Assembly: GCA_965220425.1 (NCBI GenBank)
Contig: OZ244830.1
Span: forward strand, 372,001-436,000
Source: Azophilus sp965220425
GTDB lineage: Bacteria; Pseudomonadota; Gammaproteobacteria; Pseudomonadales; Azotimanducaceae
Reading direction: 5' to 3'
Length of the DNA: 64,000 nt
The position numbers and the translations under genes are program-made. Below the pieces are notes generated by a model. It had not been told where the DNA came from. It saw only the letters and a program-made list of their open reading frames with translations, and searched no databases. Positions 16,850-26,315 of this stretch are shown one piece after another. Position 1 is the first letter of the stretch. The number at the start of each line of letters is the position of its first letter.

Positions 16850-18418
16850 ATGAATCTTGACCGCACTATTCCCCAGATTCTGGAGCATGCCGCGGTCAGT
16901 CATCCCGATCGTCCGGCCATTGTGGACGATACCGGCGAACTGACCTTCCGGGCGCTCCGCGAGCGGGCCAGGCGGATTGCGAAGGCCATTGTCGCCATCG
17001 GGTTTCAACCCGGCGACCGGTTCGCCATCTGGGCGCCCAACATTGCGGACTGGGTGTGCGCGGCGCTGGCCGGCCAACTGGCGGGCGGCGTACTGGCGCC
17101 ATTGAATACCCGGTTCAAGGGTGGGGAAGCGGGCGACATCGTGCGCAGGTCCGGCGCGCGGCTCGCGTTTGCGGCGGAGGGGTTCCTCGGTGTGGATTAC
17201 GCGGAAATTCTCAGCGAACAGCGGTGCCCCACCCTTGACCGGGTGGTGCGCCTGGGCGCGCCTGGCGGCGAATCGTCCCTGGAGCGATTCATCGGCCGTG
17301 GGAACGGCGTCGCGGATGCCGTCCTTGACCGCCGCATCCGGGCGGTGCGCCCCACGGACCTTTCCGACATCCTTTATACCTCCGGAACCACCGGGGCGCC
17401 CAAGGGCGCCATGACCACACACGGCCAGAACATCGCCGTCTTCGAGGAGTGGTCCCGGGCGGTGGGCTTGAGTGACGGGGACCGGTACCTGGTGGTCAAC
17501 CCGTTCTTTCATTCGTTCGGCTACAAGGCCGGGTGGCTGGCCGCACTGTTGCGCGGCGCGACCATCTATCCGGAAACCCGGTTCGATGCCGAACGCGTGC
17601 TCCGGCAGATCGAGCGCCACCGCATCACCATGCTGCCGGGCCCGCCGACGCTGTTCCAGTCGCTCCTGGCCCATCGCGCCACCCGCCGCGCCGACCTGAG
17701 TTCGCTGCGCTGCGCGGTGACCGGCGCGGCCGTGGTTCCGGTGCAACTCGTCAAGGACATGAAGCGGGAACTGGGTTTCGATGAGGTGTATACGGCCTAT
17801 GGCCTGACCGAGTCCTCGGGCGTGGTATCCCTGTGCCATCGGGAGGATGATTTCGAAACCATCGCCAGCACCTGCGGGCGGGCCATGCGCGGGGTTGAGA
17901 TACGCATCGCCGATGCGCGGGGCGCGGCCCTGCCCGCCGGCGAGGCGGGCGAGGTCTGGGTGCGGGGATTCAATGTCATGCAGGGGTATCTCGACGACCC
18001 GGAGGCGACCGCCGCGGCCGTAACGCCCTCGGGCTGGCTCAAGACCGGCGATGTCGGGGTTCTCGACGAGCGCGGTTACCTCAAGATCACCGACCGCCTG
18101 AAGGACATGTACATCTGCGGCGGGTTCAACTGCTACCCGGCGGAAATCGAGACCCTGCTGCTCGACCATCCGGACATCGCGGAAGTCGCGGTCATCGGCG
18201 TTCCCGACAAGCGGCTTGGCGAAGTGGGGCATGCCTTCATCGTGCGCACGCCGGGCAGCGGTCCGGAGCCGGCGGATCTGGTTGAGTGGGCCCGTGCGCG
18301 AATGGCCAACTTCAAGGTCCCGCGGCAAATCGGCTTCCTGGACGAACTGCCTCGCAATGCCACCGGCAAGGTGCGGAAGTTCCTGCTGCGGCAAGGCCGA
18401 GAACCTGTTAGCTGCTGA
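16850..18418 (+). CDS. Acyl-CoA synthetase, FadD3-like (HIP-CoA ligase candidate)
   Basis: 522-aa ANL-superfamily enzyme activating a carboxylate via acyl-AMP. P-loop-like motif YTSGTTGAPKGAM, VNPFFHSFGYKAGW, adenylation motif YGLTESSG, hinge KITDRLKDMYICGGFN, catalytic Lys near the C-terminus in NATGKVRKF. The phrases DRLKDMYICGGFNCYPAE and PGPPTLFQSLL match mycobacterial FadD3, the CoA ligase for the steroid-derived HIP acid, as far as I recall. Divergent from the two Lrp regulators. A medium-chain or aromatic acid ligase is the alternative. Confidence 0.8.
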   Translation: MNLDRTIPQILEHAAVSHPDRPAIVDDTGELTFRALRERARRIAKAIVAIGFQPGDRFAIWAPNIADWVCAALAGQLAGGVLAPLNTRFKGGEAGDIVRRSGARLAFAAEGFLGVDYAEILSEQRCPTLDRVVRLGAPGGESSLERFIGRGNGVADAVLDRRIRAVRPTDLSDILYTSGTTGAPKGAMTTHGQNIAVFEEWSRAVGLSDGDRYLVVNPFFHSFGYKAGWLAALLRGATIYPETRFDAERVLRQIERHRITMLPGPPTLFQSLLAHRATRRADLSSLRCAVTGAAVVPVQLVKDMKRELGFDEVYTAYGLTESSGVVSLCHREDDFETIASTCGRAMRGVEIRIADARGAALPAGEAGEVWVRGFNVMQGYLDDPEATAAAVTPSGWLKTGDVGVLDERGYLKITDRLKDMYICGGFNCYPAEIETLLLDHPDIAEVAVIGVPDKRLGEVGHAFIVRTPGSGPEPADLVEWARARMANFKVPRQIGFLDELPRNATGKVRKFLLRQGREPVSC

Positions 18419-18499
18419 TTGTTAACTCTTGACCCGGCAATAGACCCGGCTTGACCCCCGAACAGGCGGCCTGGACCCGCGACCTCGATGAGCGGGACG

Positions 18500-19384
18500 T
18501 CAACGCGGAGCCGATGAGCGTCGAAGCCTGACCGGACGCGCGCCCTTCTCGCCGATGGTGTTGCGCAGCACGCCGACGTTCTCGAGCTCGATCTCGATGA
18601 CATCACCCGGCTGCATGGCTGCCGTCGACCCGTGGGTGCCGGTAAAGATCATGTCGCCCGGCCTCAGCGTCACGTAGCGGCTGATGTGACTGACCAGGTT
18701 CGCGGAATCGAACACCATGTCGCTAGTGCGCTGCGACTGCATGACCTTGCCGTTCAGCCGCGCCTGGAGCAGCAGGTCGTCGTAGTCGATGCCTCGCGCC
18801 ATGACCGGCCCGACCGGCCCGAAGGTGTCTGCGCCCTTGGCGCGGAACCACTGCAGGTCGCTTTGCTGCCAAACGCGTTCGCTCACATCGTTGCCCGCCG
18901 CAACGGCGAAGATGTGATCAGGCGCCTTTTCCACCGGGACGTTGCTCGTCACCTTGCCGATGATCAGCACCATTTCGGCTTCGAAGTGCAGGTCGCTGGC
19001 ATCCTCGTAGTAAGTGATCTCCGCCTCGTGCCCGATCACCGAGGTGGCGTGCTTGTCGAACACGCTGGGGTACTCCCTCGGTTGCAGATCTGCGGCTTGG
19101 TCGAAATGACTCCGGTAGTTCAGCCCGACCGCAACGACCTTCTCCGGCTCGCTCGGCGCTAGAAGGGTGATATCGTCCAGCGCCACGGTGACGCCGGTGC
19201 GCGCGGGCGACTCGAAGACGTTGCCGCTGAGCTGATGGATGGTCTCCCCTTCAAGGATGCCGTACGAGGCCGCGCCGTCGTGCTCGTAGCGCAGGTACTT
19301 CGTCACGTTTTCCGCGGATGCGAACGCGGCGAAAGCCAGCACCGCCGCTGCCACGAGCACCGATGCGAGATTCCTGCCCTGCAT
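18500..19384 (-). CDS. Fumarylacetoacetate hydrolase-family protein with signal peptide
   Basis: 294 aa. A strong AAGGAGGA ribosome site directly precedes ATG 19384 and selects this start over an upstream ATG. The first 25 residues (MQGRNLASVLVAAAVLAFAA, ending AFASA) form a clear Sec signal peptide, so the FAH-fold domain should be periplasmic. The domain has VAVGLNYRSHF, metal-binding FEAEMVLIIGK, GNDVSERVWQQ and FTGTHGSTAAMQPGDVI. FAH-family hydrolases/decarboxylases are normally cytosolic. It sits between the CoA ligase and an SDR of the catabolic cluster. Confidence 0.85.
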   Translation of the reverse strand: MQGRNLASVLVAAAVLAFAAFASAENVTKYLRYEHDGAASYGILEGETIHQLSGNVFESPARTGVTVALDDITLLAPSEPEKVVAVGLNYRSHFDQAADLQPREYPSVFDKHATSVIGHEAEITYYEDASDLHFEAEMVLIIGKVTSNVPVEKAPDHIFAVAAGNDVSERVWQQSDLQWFRAKGADTFGPVGPVMARGIDYDDLLLQARLNGKVMQSQRTSDMVFDSANLVSHISRYVTLRPGDMIFTGTHGSTAAMQPGDVIEIELENVGVLRNTIGEKGARPVRLRRSSAPR

Positions 19385-19523
19385 TGCCCTTCCTCCTTGG
19401 AATCCGTTAGTCGACACGTCGACCGCGCCGGTCACGCGTCATATCAGCGGCCGGCATCGAGCACTTGATCCAAAACCGCGATCAGGCGGTCGCGTTACTC
19501 CACCGTTCGTGGCGCCCTGGAAA

Positions 19524-20399
19524 TCAGACCTCCATCGGCCGCAGCAGCTTGGGCCAATCCTCCATGGTGGCGTCCATGCGCTCGCCGACCTCGTCCACTG
19601 TCATCGGACTGTCCATTGGGTCTCCCTGGGCGATTTCGCTAACCTGCCAGGACAGCAGCGAAATCCGGTTGGCTCCGGCGCAGAACTGCCGTCCGGTGAC
19701 GTTGGCGGCGTCGTCGGTGCAGAGCCAGACCACGACCGGAGAGACCTTCTCCGGCGCAAACCGCGCTTCCACATCTTCCGGCATGATGTCCTCGGTAAGC
19801 CGCGACCAGGCGACGGGCGCCAGGGTATTGACGGTGATGCCGTACTTGATGCCTTCCAGGGCGAGCACCCGGGTCAGCCCGGCAATACCGGCCTTGGCGG
19901 CGCCGTAGTTGGTCTGGCCGAAGTTGCCGATCAGGCCGGATGTCGAACTGGTGTTGACGATGCGCCCGCCGATGCCACCTTCGAGCATTTGGTCCCAGGC
20001 GGCCTTGGCCACCAGGTAGGTGCCGCGCAGGTGCACGTCCACCACGATGTCCCAGAGCTCGTTGGTCATGTTCTTGAACGACTTGTCGCGCAGGATGCCG
20101 GCGTTGTTGATGCAGATGTCGATCTTGCCGAAGTTGTCCACGCAGGCCTTGACCATCGCTTTCGCCGCGGCCTCATCCGAGACCGAGCCGTAGTCGGCGA
20201 CGGCCTGGCCGCCGCCGGCCTGGATTTCGGCGACAACAGCGTCCGCCATGGTGGAACCGGCGCCGGTCCCGTCCCGGGCGCCGCCAAGGTCGTTGACCAC
20301 GACCGCGGCCCCTTCCGCGGCCAGCAAGCGGGCGTGAGTGCGCCCGAGCCCGCCGCCCGCGCCGGTGACCAGCGCTACTTTCCCTTCGAGTTTGCCCAT
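19524..20399 (-). CDS. SDR of the HSD17B4 / multifunctional-enzyme type (3-hydroxyacyl-CoA dehydrogenase)
   Basis: 291 aa. Opening MGKLEGKVALVTGAGGGLGR with the extended NDLGGARDGTG loop marks the hydroxyacyl-CoA dehydrogenase branch related to peroxisomal MFE-2/HSD17B4 and mycobacterial Hsd4A. Active-site region STSGLIGNFGQTNYGAAKA. C-terminal extension of about 40 residues after the Rossmann core (LSWQVSEIAQGDPMDSP). Likely beta-oxidation of a side chain or ring acid, consistent with the neighbouring steroid-type genes. Confidence 0.8.
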   Translation of the reverse strand: MGKLEGKVALVTGAGGGLGRTHARLLAAEGAAVVVNDLGGARDGTGAGSTMADAVVAEIQAGGGQAVADYGSVSDEAAAKAMVKACVDNFGKIDICINNAGILRDKSFKNMTNELWDIVVDVHLRGTYLVAKAAWDQMLEGGIGGRIVNTSSTSGLIGNFGQTNYGAAKAGIAGLTRVLALEGIKYGITVNTLAPVAWSRLTEDIMPEDVEARFAPEKVSPVVVWLCTDDAANVTGRQFCAGANRISLLSWQVSEIAQGDPMDSPMTVDEVGERMDATMEDWPKLLRPMEV

Positions 20400-20510
20400 C
20401 GTATTCGCTCCACGTATTGATGAAGTGGCGAGTGTCGCCGAGCAGCGGAACCCGGTGCAACCGGTGCAACCGGTGCATCCGTGTCGGCGGAAACGGATAT
20501 TCTAGCCCGC

Positions 20511-20700
20511 TTCCGCCAATCTCGCCGTCGGCGCCGCGCGGCTGGCCAGTCGGCTCGAGATCGCGAACCGCGCCAACCCGATGTTCAACACGGTAATCAC
20601 CAACGTTTCCGGCGCGCAGATCCCGATCCACTACAGGAGGGCGCGGCTCGTTTCGATTGATGGGCCGGGCCCCCTGTTCGACAGTTGCGGCCTAGCGGCG
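20511..20700 (+). pseudogene. Wax ester synthase/diacylglycerol acyltransferase, C-terminal remnant
   Basis: In the 315-bp gap between the SDR and thrB, one plus-strand frame reads ASRLEIANRANPMFNTVITN, then VSGAQIPIHYRRARLVS and GPGPLFDSCGL. This is the conserved C-terminal DUF1298 region of WS/DGAT acyltransferases, which normally reads like FNTVITNVPGPQ. No N-terminal catalytic HHXXXDG domain is present, and the frame runs out at thrB. Remnant of a lost storage-lipid gene. A 9-bp triplicated run (AACCGGTGC-like, about 20452-20480) lies just upstream. Confidence 0.6.
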
Positions 20701-20714
20701 CCATGCAGCCCTGT

Positions 20715-21686
20715 TCAGCCGAGAAAATCGATCTGGAAGAAATGTGCGTTCCGGTCGACGACGATCGCCTTGAATTCGTCCGGATCCTTGAACCGTGCCG
20801 TTGAGCCGGCATCGGTCTTCAGCGCGACGACCAGGCGCGACAGCCAGAAGGCGAGCGCCGCATACAGGAGGAACCCGGGGAAGAAGCACTTCTCAAGGAC
20901 CGTGAGCGGGCGGACGCTGTCGTAGGCGGTGACCAGAGCGGCGGCCCGCTGCGGGTCGAGCGCGCCGCCGGGGCGGTTGCACCAGTCGTTTGCCGCCACC
21001 GCCAGGTCGTAGACGAGGTAGCCTCGCGCGGCGTGATGAAAGTCCAGTACGCCGGTCAGATGCGGGCCGTCGAACAGCACGTTGTCTCGAAACAGGTCGC
21101 CGTGCACCACACCGGACGGAAACTCGCCGACATCCCGGCGGTCCAGCATGCTGTTGACCTTCTCGACGCAGTCGAACACCAGCCGTTCGTCCGTATACGC
21201 CATGCGGCCTCGAGTCAAAGCCGAGCGGCCTCTCAGCCAGCCCTGGTCTCGAGGATAGGGGGCGACCTCGAAACCGGGATCGGCGGTGGCGCCGTGAAAG
21301 TCGGCGATCAAGCGACCGAGGGTTTCCACCTGATGCACCGTGGGGACGTCGATGTGCTCGCCTGAGAGTCTGGGCGCGAGCATTGCCTGTTTGCCGAGCC
21401 AGGTCTCGGTGGCGTCGCCCGCTGCGTTTCTCACCACCGGCGCAACGGGCAACCCGGCGGCGTGACAGAGATCGAGCAGGGGGACGTAGCCGGAGCCGGA
21501 GTTGGAGGGCTGTTCCAGGAGAGTCAGGACCCAGTCGCGCACACTGCCGCCCTTCACCGTCGTGACGAAATAGTTGCTGTTCTCGATACCGTGTGAAGCC
21601 ACTCGGCATTGCCGCGGTTCGCCGACAGCGTAGCGCGCGAACAACTCGGCAAGGCTATGCGCCTCGAGCGGGATGACCGTTCGCAT
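20715..21686 (-). CDS. thrB: Homoserine kinase type II (ThrB, APH fold)
   Basis: Phosphorylates homoserine on the way to threonine. 323 aa, aminoglycoside-phosphotransferase-like fold, not GHMP. Catalytic loop VVHGDLFRDNVLF and metal-binding GVLDFHHAARGYLVYD are diagnostic. Substrate region SHGIENSNYFV near the N-terminus. Lies immediately downstream of the DUF2782 gene (5-bp gap), the same gene pair seen next to polA in Pseudomonas. Confidence 0.92.
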   Translation of the reverse strand: MRTVIPLEAHSLAELFARYAVGEPRQCRVASHGIENSNYFVTTVKGGSVRDWVLTLLEQPSNSGSGYVPLLDLCHAAGLPVAPVVRNAAGDATETWLGKQAMLAPRLSGEHIDVPTVHQVETLGRLIADFHGATADPGFEVAPYPRDQGWLRGRSALTRGRMAYTDERLVFDCVEKVNSMLDRRDVGEFPSGVVHGDLFRDNVLFDGPHLTGVLDFHHAARGYLVYDLAVAANDWCNRPGGALDPQRAAALVTAYDSVRPLTVLEKCFFPGFLLYAALAFWLSRLVVALKTDAGSTARFKDPDEFKAIVVDRNAHFFQIDFLG

Positions 21687-21691
21687 GCCCG

Positions 21692-22027
21692 CTAGAACTC
21701 GACGATCACCCAGGTGGGCAGCAGCGCATCCGCGCTTTCCAGGTCTCCGAATCCGGTCGTCGGATCGCGGGGCAGCAGATAGTAGGGTTTCCCCCAGTTG
21801 GGCGCGATTTTCACCATGCGCAGGTGGCCGTTCTGCCGGTACTCGTAGATGGTGCGCTCTTCACCGGCGATGATGACCACGTCCGGGCCCCTGAGATCTT
21901 CCGGCGTCGGCGCCGTCGTGGCCGGCGCGGCGACCGCGAGCACCGGCCAGAGCAGCAGCGCAGGCAGCAGGCCGTCTCTTGCCGGCTTCTCCATTCGGGT
22001 ACTTGCGCGGGACATCGGGCGGGTCAC
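21692..22027 (-). CDS. DUF2782 family exported protein
   Basis: 111 aa with an N-terminal hydrophobic signal segment (LLPALLLWPVLAVAAPA) and the DUF2782 signature TIYEYRQNGHLRMVKIAPN followed by PYYLLP. Function unknown. Divergent from polA and coupled to thrB, a conserved gammaproteobacterial arrangement. The start is GTG 22027; an in-frame ATG at 21994 would leave a tighter signal peptide. Confidence 0.85.
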   Translation of the reverse strand: MTRPMSRASTRMEKPARDGLLPALLLWPVLAVAAPATTAPTPEDLRGPDVVIIAGEERTIYEYRQNGHLRMVKIAPNWGKPYYLLPRDPTTGFGDLESADALLPTWVIVEF

Positions 22028-22098
22028 TTGTAATTCGACGAAGGCCTCAATTATAAGACGGATACTTGAGTGGGGTTCCGGCTGGAACCGTTGGGGGA

Positions 22099-24804
22099 AT
22101 GGTGGCAGAGGCGCAAGCGAACGACAAACCCGTAATCCTGGTGGACGGATCCAACTACCTGTTCCGTGCCTTCCACGCCTTGCCGCCGCTGGCCACCACG
22201 GACGGCCATCCGACTGGCGCGGTGCGGGGCGTCATCGCCATGCTGCGCAAGCTCGCCGCCGACTATCCGGGCAGCGCCATCGCCGTCGTCTTCGATGCCA
22301 AGGGCAAGACCTTCCGCGATGAACTCTATTCGGAGTACAAGGCCAACCGCCCGCCCATGCCGGACGAACTGCGCGATCAGATCGGACCGGTACACGACAT
22401 CGTTCGCGCCATGCGCATGCCGCTCTTGATCGTGCCGGACGTGGAGGCGGACGATGTCATCGGCACGCTTGCGCGCGAAGCCGAGGCCGCCGGGCGCGCA
22501 ACGATCATCTCCACCAGTGACAAGGACATGGCCCAGCTCGTCGGGCCCCACGTCACGCTGCTCGACACGATGGCGGGAAAGCAAACCGACCGGGAGGGCG
22601 TCATCGCAAAGTACGGCGTACCGCCGGAATTGATCATCGATTACCTGGCCCTGATGGGCGACACTTCCGACAACATTCCGGGCGTACCCAAGGTGGGCCC
22701 GAAGACCGCGGCCAAGTGGCTGAACCAGTACGGCTCGCTGGACGAACTGGTCGCCCGCGCAGACGAGGTCAAGGGCAAGGTCGGCGAGAACCTGCGGGCA
22801 AGCCTGGATCGGCTGCCGCTGTCCCGGACACTGACCACGATCAAGTGCGACCTGGCGCTGGAACTGGGCGTCGCCGATCTCGCTCCGCCGGATCCGGACA
22901 ACGAAGCCTTGCTGGCGCTCTTTGAACGCTATCAGTTCAAGACCTGGGCGGAGCAACTCGGTGGCGGGGCGGCGGCGAAAGCGGAGGCAATCGAGCGGGA
23001 CTACGAGTGCGTGACGACCCCCGGGCGGCTTGCCGACTGGGTGCGGCGCCTCGGGGAGGCGGACCTTTTCGCCTTCGATACGGAAACCACCAGCATCGAC
23101 TACATGCAGGCCGACCTGGTGGGTTTCTCCTTCTCGGTGCAGCCGGGCGAAGCCGCCTATGTGCCCGTCGGCCACGCCTATGCGGGAGCGCCGGCGCAGT
23201 TGTCCCTGACGGCCGTACTCGATGCGCTGCGTCCCCTGCTCACCGATCCGGCAAAGGCCAAGGTGGGCCAGAACCTCAAGTACGACATGAGCGTGCTGGC
23301 CCGGGCCGGCGTCGATCTCGCCGGCATTGCCTACGACACCATGCTGGAATCCTACGTGCTCAACAGCGTGGGCAGCCGGCACAACATGGACGACCTGGCG
23401 CGCAGGTACCTGGATGTCGAAACCACCCACTTCGAGGATGTCGCCGGCAAGGGCGCCAAACAGTTGAGCTTCGACCAGGTTCCCGTGGAAACGGCGTCGG
23501 ATTACGCCGCGGAGGATGCGGACATCACCCTGCGGCTGCACCAGGCGCTGTGGCCGAAGCTGAAGGCGGAACCCACCCTGGAACGGGTGTTCAGGGAGAT
23601 CGAGTTGCCCCTGGTCAGCATACTCTCACGGGTCGAGCGTAACGGAACCCTGATCGATGCGGGCCTGTTGGGTGACCACAGCCGGGAGCTGGCCGAACGG
23701 ATAAGCGAATTGCAGGCCCTGGCGTGGGAGCAGGGCGGCGGCCCATTCAACCTGGACAGCCCGAAGCAACTCCAGGAGGTGCTCTACGGCCGGCTCGACC
23801 TGCCGGTATTGAAGAAAACGCCCAAGGGCCAGCCCTCCACGGCGGAACGGGTATTGCAGGACCTCGCCAGGCAGCGTCACAAGTTGCCGGCCACCATCAT
23901 GGCATACCGGGGGCTGAACAAGCTCAAGTCGACCTACACCGACAAGCTGCCGCTGCAGATCGACCAGCGCACCGGGCGGGTGCACACCTCCTACCACCAG
24001 GCGGTGGCGGCGACCGGCCGGCTCTCCTCCACCGACCCGAACCTGCAGAACATTCCCATCCGTACCGCGGAGGGCCGCCGTGTGCGGCAGGCTTTCGTCG
24101 CCCCGCCGGGCCGGCGCCTGGTGGCGGCCGACTACAGTCAGATCGAACTCAGGATCATGGCGCACCTCTCGGGCGACGCGGGCTTGAGGGCCGCATTCGC
24201 GGACAACCTGGACATTCACCGCGCCACGGCAGCGGAAGTGTTCGGCGCAACCCCGGGCGGCGTGACCGACGATCAGCGGCGCAGCGCCAAGGCGATCAAC
24301 TTCGGGCTCATCTACGGCATGTCGGCCTTCGGGCTCTCGCGGCAGCTCGGCGTCTCCCAACCGGTGGCGCGCGACTACATCGACCGGTATTTCGCCCGCT
24401 ATCCGGGGGTGCGCGACTACATGGAGCGAACCCGGGAACTGGGCCGGAGCCAGGGCTTTGTGGAAACGCTGTTCGGCCGCCGCCTGTACCTGCCGTCGAT
24501 CGACGCCCGCGCCGTCATGCAGCGCCAGGCCGCCGAGCGCACCGCCATCAACGCCCCCATGCAGGGTACCGCAGCGGACATCATCAAGCGCGCCATGATC
24601 GATGTCCACCGTTGGCTCGCCGAAAGCGGGCTCGATGCGCTGATGATCATGCAGGTGCATGACGAACTGGTATTCGAAGTGGATGAGAGCCAGGTCGAGG
24701 ATCTGGTCGCAGGGGTGTGCCGGTGCATGGCTGCCGCGGCGGAACTGGCGGTGCCGCTGGTGGTGGACTGCGGGTCCGGCGCCAACTGGGACGAGGCGCA
24801 CTGA
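22099..24804 (+). CDS. polA: DNA polymerase I
   Basis: Replication/repair polymerase, 901 aa from ATG 22099, preceded by a GGGGGA run; an in-frame GTG at 22066 is less likely. Three domains in order: 5'-3' exonuclease (VDGSNYLFRAFHAL, DVEADDVIGTLA), 3'-5' exonuclease with intact acidic residues (AFDTETTSID, NLKYDMSVLA, DYAAEDADITLRL), so proofreading should be active, and polymerase (motif A DYSQIELRIMAH, motif B RRSAKAINFGLIYGMSAFG, motif C MQVHDELVFEV). In Pseudomonas engB is the neighbour; here about 29 kb of accessory DNA intervenes. Confidence 0.98.
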   Translation: MVAEAQANDKPVILVDGSNYLFRAFHALPPLATTDGHPTGAVRGVIAMLRKLAADYPGSAIAVVFDAKGKTFRDELYSEYKANRPPMPDELRDQIGPVHDIVRAMRMPLLIVPDVEADDVIGTLAREAEAAGRATIISTSDKDMAQLVGPHVTLLDTMAGKQTDREGVIAKYGVPPELIIDYLALMGDTSDNIPGVPKVGPKTAAKWLNQYGSLDELVARADEVKGKVGENLRASLDRLPLSRTLTTIKCDLALELGVADLAPPDPDNEALLALFERYQFKTWAEQLGGGAAAKAEAIERDYECVTTPGRLADWVRRLGEADLFAFDTETTSIDYMQADLVGFSFSVQPGEAAYVPVGHAYAGAPAQLSLTAVLDALRPLLTDPAKAKVGQNLKYDMSVLARAGVDLAGIAYDTMLESYVLNSVGSRHNMDDLARRYLDVETTHFEDVAGKGAKQLSFDQVPVETASDYAAEDADITLRLHQALWPKLKAEPTLERVFREIELPLVSILSRVERNGTLIDAGLLGDHSRELAERISELQALAWEQGGGPFNLDSPKQLQEVLYGRLDLPVLKKTPKGQPSTAERVLQDLARQRHKLPATIMAYRGLNKLKSTYTDKLPLQIDQRTGRVHTSYHQAVAATGRLSSTDPNLQNIPIRTAEGRRVRQAFVAPPGRRLVAADYSQIELRIMAHLSGDAGLRAAFADNLDIHRATAAEVFGATPGGVTDDQRRSAKAINFGLIYGMSAFGLSRQLGVSQPVARDYIDRYFARYPGVRDYMERTRELGRSQGFVETLFGRRLYLPSIDARAVMQRQAAERTAINAPMQGTAADIIKRAMIDVHRWLAESGLDALMIMQVHDELVFEVDESQVEDLVAGVCRCMAAAAELAVPLVVDCGSGANWDEAH

Positions 24805-25025
24805 CGCCTGCCCGATCGCGGGAGGAACAGCGCGGACCGGCGGTCGTGTATGCCGCACCGGTCTGTCGGTATGGCCTCCCCATTCCCCCCGGCAATCGAT
24901 GGCGAACGGGCGGCATGGGTTCCGTCTGGAATTGCCAGGCGATCCGGTCGGGACAGGAGCGTGCAAAGCAGGCCCGCCGCATGTCCCGGAACGGCGTGCG
25001 GTAGCGGGTTCCAGCCGGTTGCCGC

Positions 25026-26306
25026 TCAGCTCCGGTCGCCGATGGGCGCAAGGCGCGCGTCCGCCGCCAGGGCGTCGAGATTGCTGCCGCTCAGCGATTC
25101 CAGGAAGGCGATGAGGTCCCTTTTCTGCTCCTCGCTCAGGCTTAGCGGCCGGACAAGCAGGTCCAGGCCTTCGTTCGGTACGCCGCCCTCATCGTAAAAG
25201 TCGATCACTTCCGCCAGGGTGGCGAGTGAGCCGTCGTGCATATAGGGCGCTGTCACCGCTACGTTTCGCAAACTCGGCGTGCGGAACTTCCAGCGGTCCT
25301 GCACCTGTCCGGTCGCCTCATGGCGGCCGAGGTCGGAGCGTTTTGGCAGCGCGGTGTCGTCATTGCGTTCGACGAAGACACCGGGCGCGAGCTGTATGCG
25401 GCGGCCTGTCTGCATCGCATGCCGGAAACCGAGCCCGGTGTTGTGAAAGTCGTCGTCGGTAAAGTGGGCGTAGCCGTCCTGTAGCTGGTGGCAGTCTGAA
25501 CAGCCCTTGCCGGTGAACAGGGCAAAGCCCCGTTTTGCCGGCTCGGGTAGCGCATCGGCCTGGCCGCCGAAATACCACCGGTCGAAGGGCGAGTCGGCGG
25601 AGAGCAGCGCGCGCTGATAGTCGGCGAGCGCCCGGCCGAGCGTGCCCATGGTGATGCCTTCGCCGTACAGCGATTGGAATGCCGCGGCGTATTCGCCGGC
25701 CGCCCTCAGCCGCCGAAGTACCGTGCCGACGGAGGGATTGCCCATTTCGTTCGCGGCCAGGAGCGGCGACCAGATCTGCTGTTCCAGGTTTTCCTCGCGT
25801 CCGTCGAAGAACAGGGCCTCGCGGTAGGCGACGTTGTAGAGGGCCGGGGCATTGCGCTTGACGGAGCGGCCCTCGATGCCGACAGGCGTGGCGAGTTCGT
25901 TCTGGGTAAAGCCCTGTTCCGGGACGTGGCACATGGCGCAGGAGAGGGTGTCGTTGAAGGACAGCCGCCGGTCGAAGAACAGGCGCCGGCCGAGCTCGAT
26001 GCCGGCGGCGGTCACCGGTCGTTCGGCGGCCAACGGGGGCAGCCCGAGTGGCGGGCTGGCTGCGAGTGAATGCAATCGAGCGGATTTCCCCCCGAGAGCG
26101 CCGATGCGGCGGGAGTCCGTGACGTATTCGATGTTCTCGTAACCGCCCCGCTCGTCGCCGCGCCCAACCCGCTCGAGCTCGGCGGACTGCGCGACCGGCA
26201 TGGGCAGGATCGCCTTGACCAACAACAGTGCTTGCAGAAGCACAAAGGCGCGTCCGGCTCGCCGCGTCGCGTGGCAGGGGTTGGGGCGCGGATGTCCGGT
26301 ATTCAT
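25026..26306 (-). CDS. Di-heme cytochrome c peroxidase / MauG-family protein
   Basis: 426 aa, exported (hydrophobic segment about 20-42). Two c-type heme sites, CAMCH (123-127) and CSDCH (269-273), and the conserved run TPSLRNVAVTAPYMHDGS plus a C-terminal LSLSEEQKRDLIAFL. Periplasmic electron transfer or cofactor maturation. MauG-like genes accompany SCO genes next to bacterial methanethiol oxidase (mtoX), which is 0.8 kb away and divergent; this one is therefore a candidate MtoX-maturation factor. A toxin-antitoxin pair separates them. Confidence 0.88.
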   Translation of the reverse strand: MNTGHPRPNPCHATRRAGRAFVLLQALLLVKAILPMPVAQSAELERVGRGDERGGYENIEYVTDSRRIGALGGKSARLHSLAASPPLGLPPLAAERPVTAAGIELGRRLFFDRRLSFNDTLSCAMCHVPEQGFTQNELATPVGIEGRSVKRNAPALYNVAYREALFFDGREENLEQQIWSPLLAANEMGNPSVGTVLRRLRAAGEYAAAFQSLYGEGITMGTLGRALADYQRALLSADSPFDRWYFGGQADALPEPAKRGFALFTGKGCSDCHQLQDGYAHFTDDDFHNTGLGFRHAMQTGRRIQLAPGVFVERNDDTALPKRSDLGRHEATGQVQDRWKFRTPSLRNVAVTAPYMHDGSLATLAEVIDFYDEGGVPNEGLDLLVRPLSLSEEQKRDLIAFLESLSGSNLDALAADARLAPIGDRS

Positions 26307-26315
26307 GCTCCCGGA

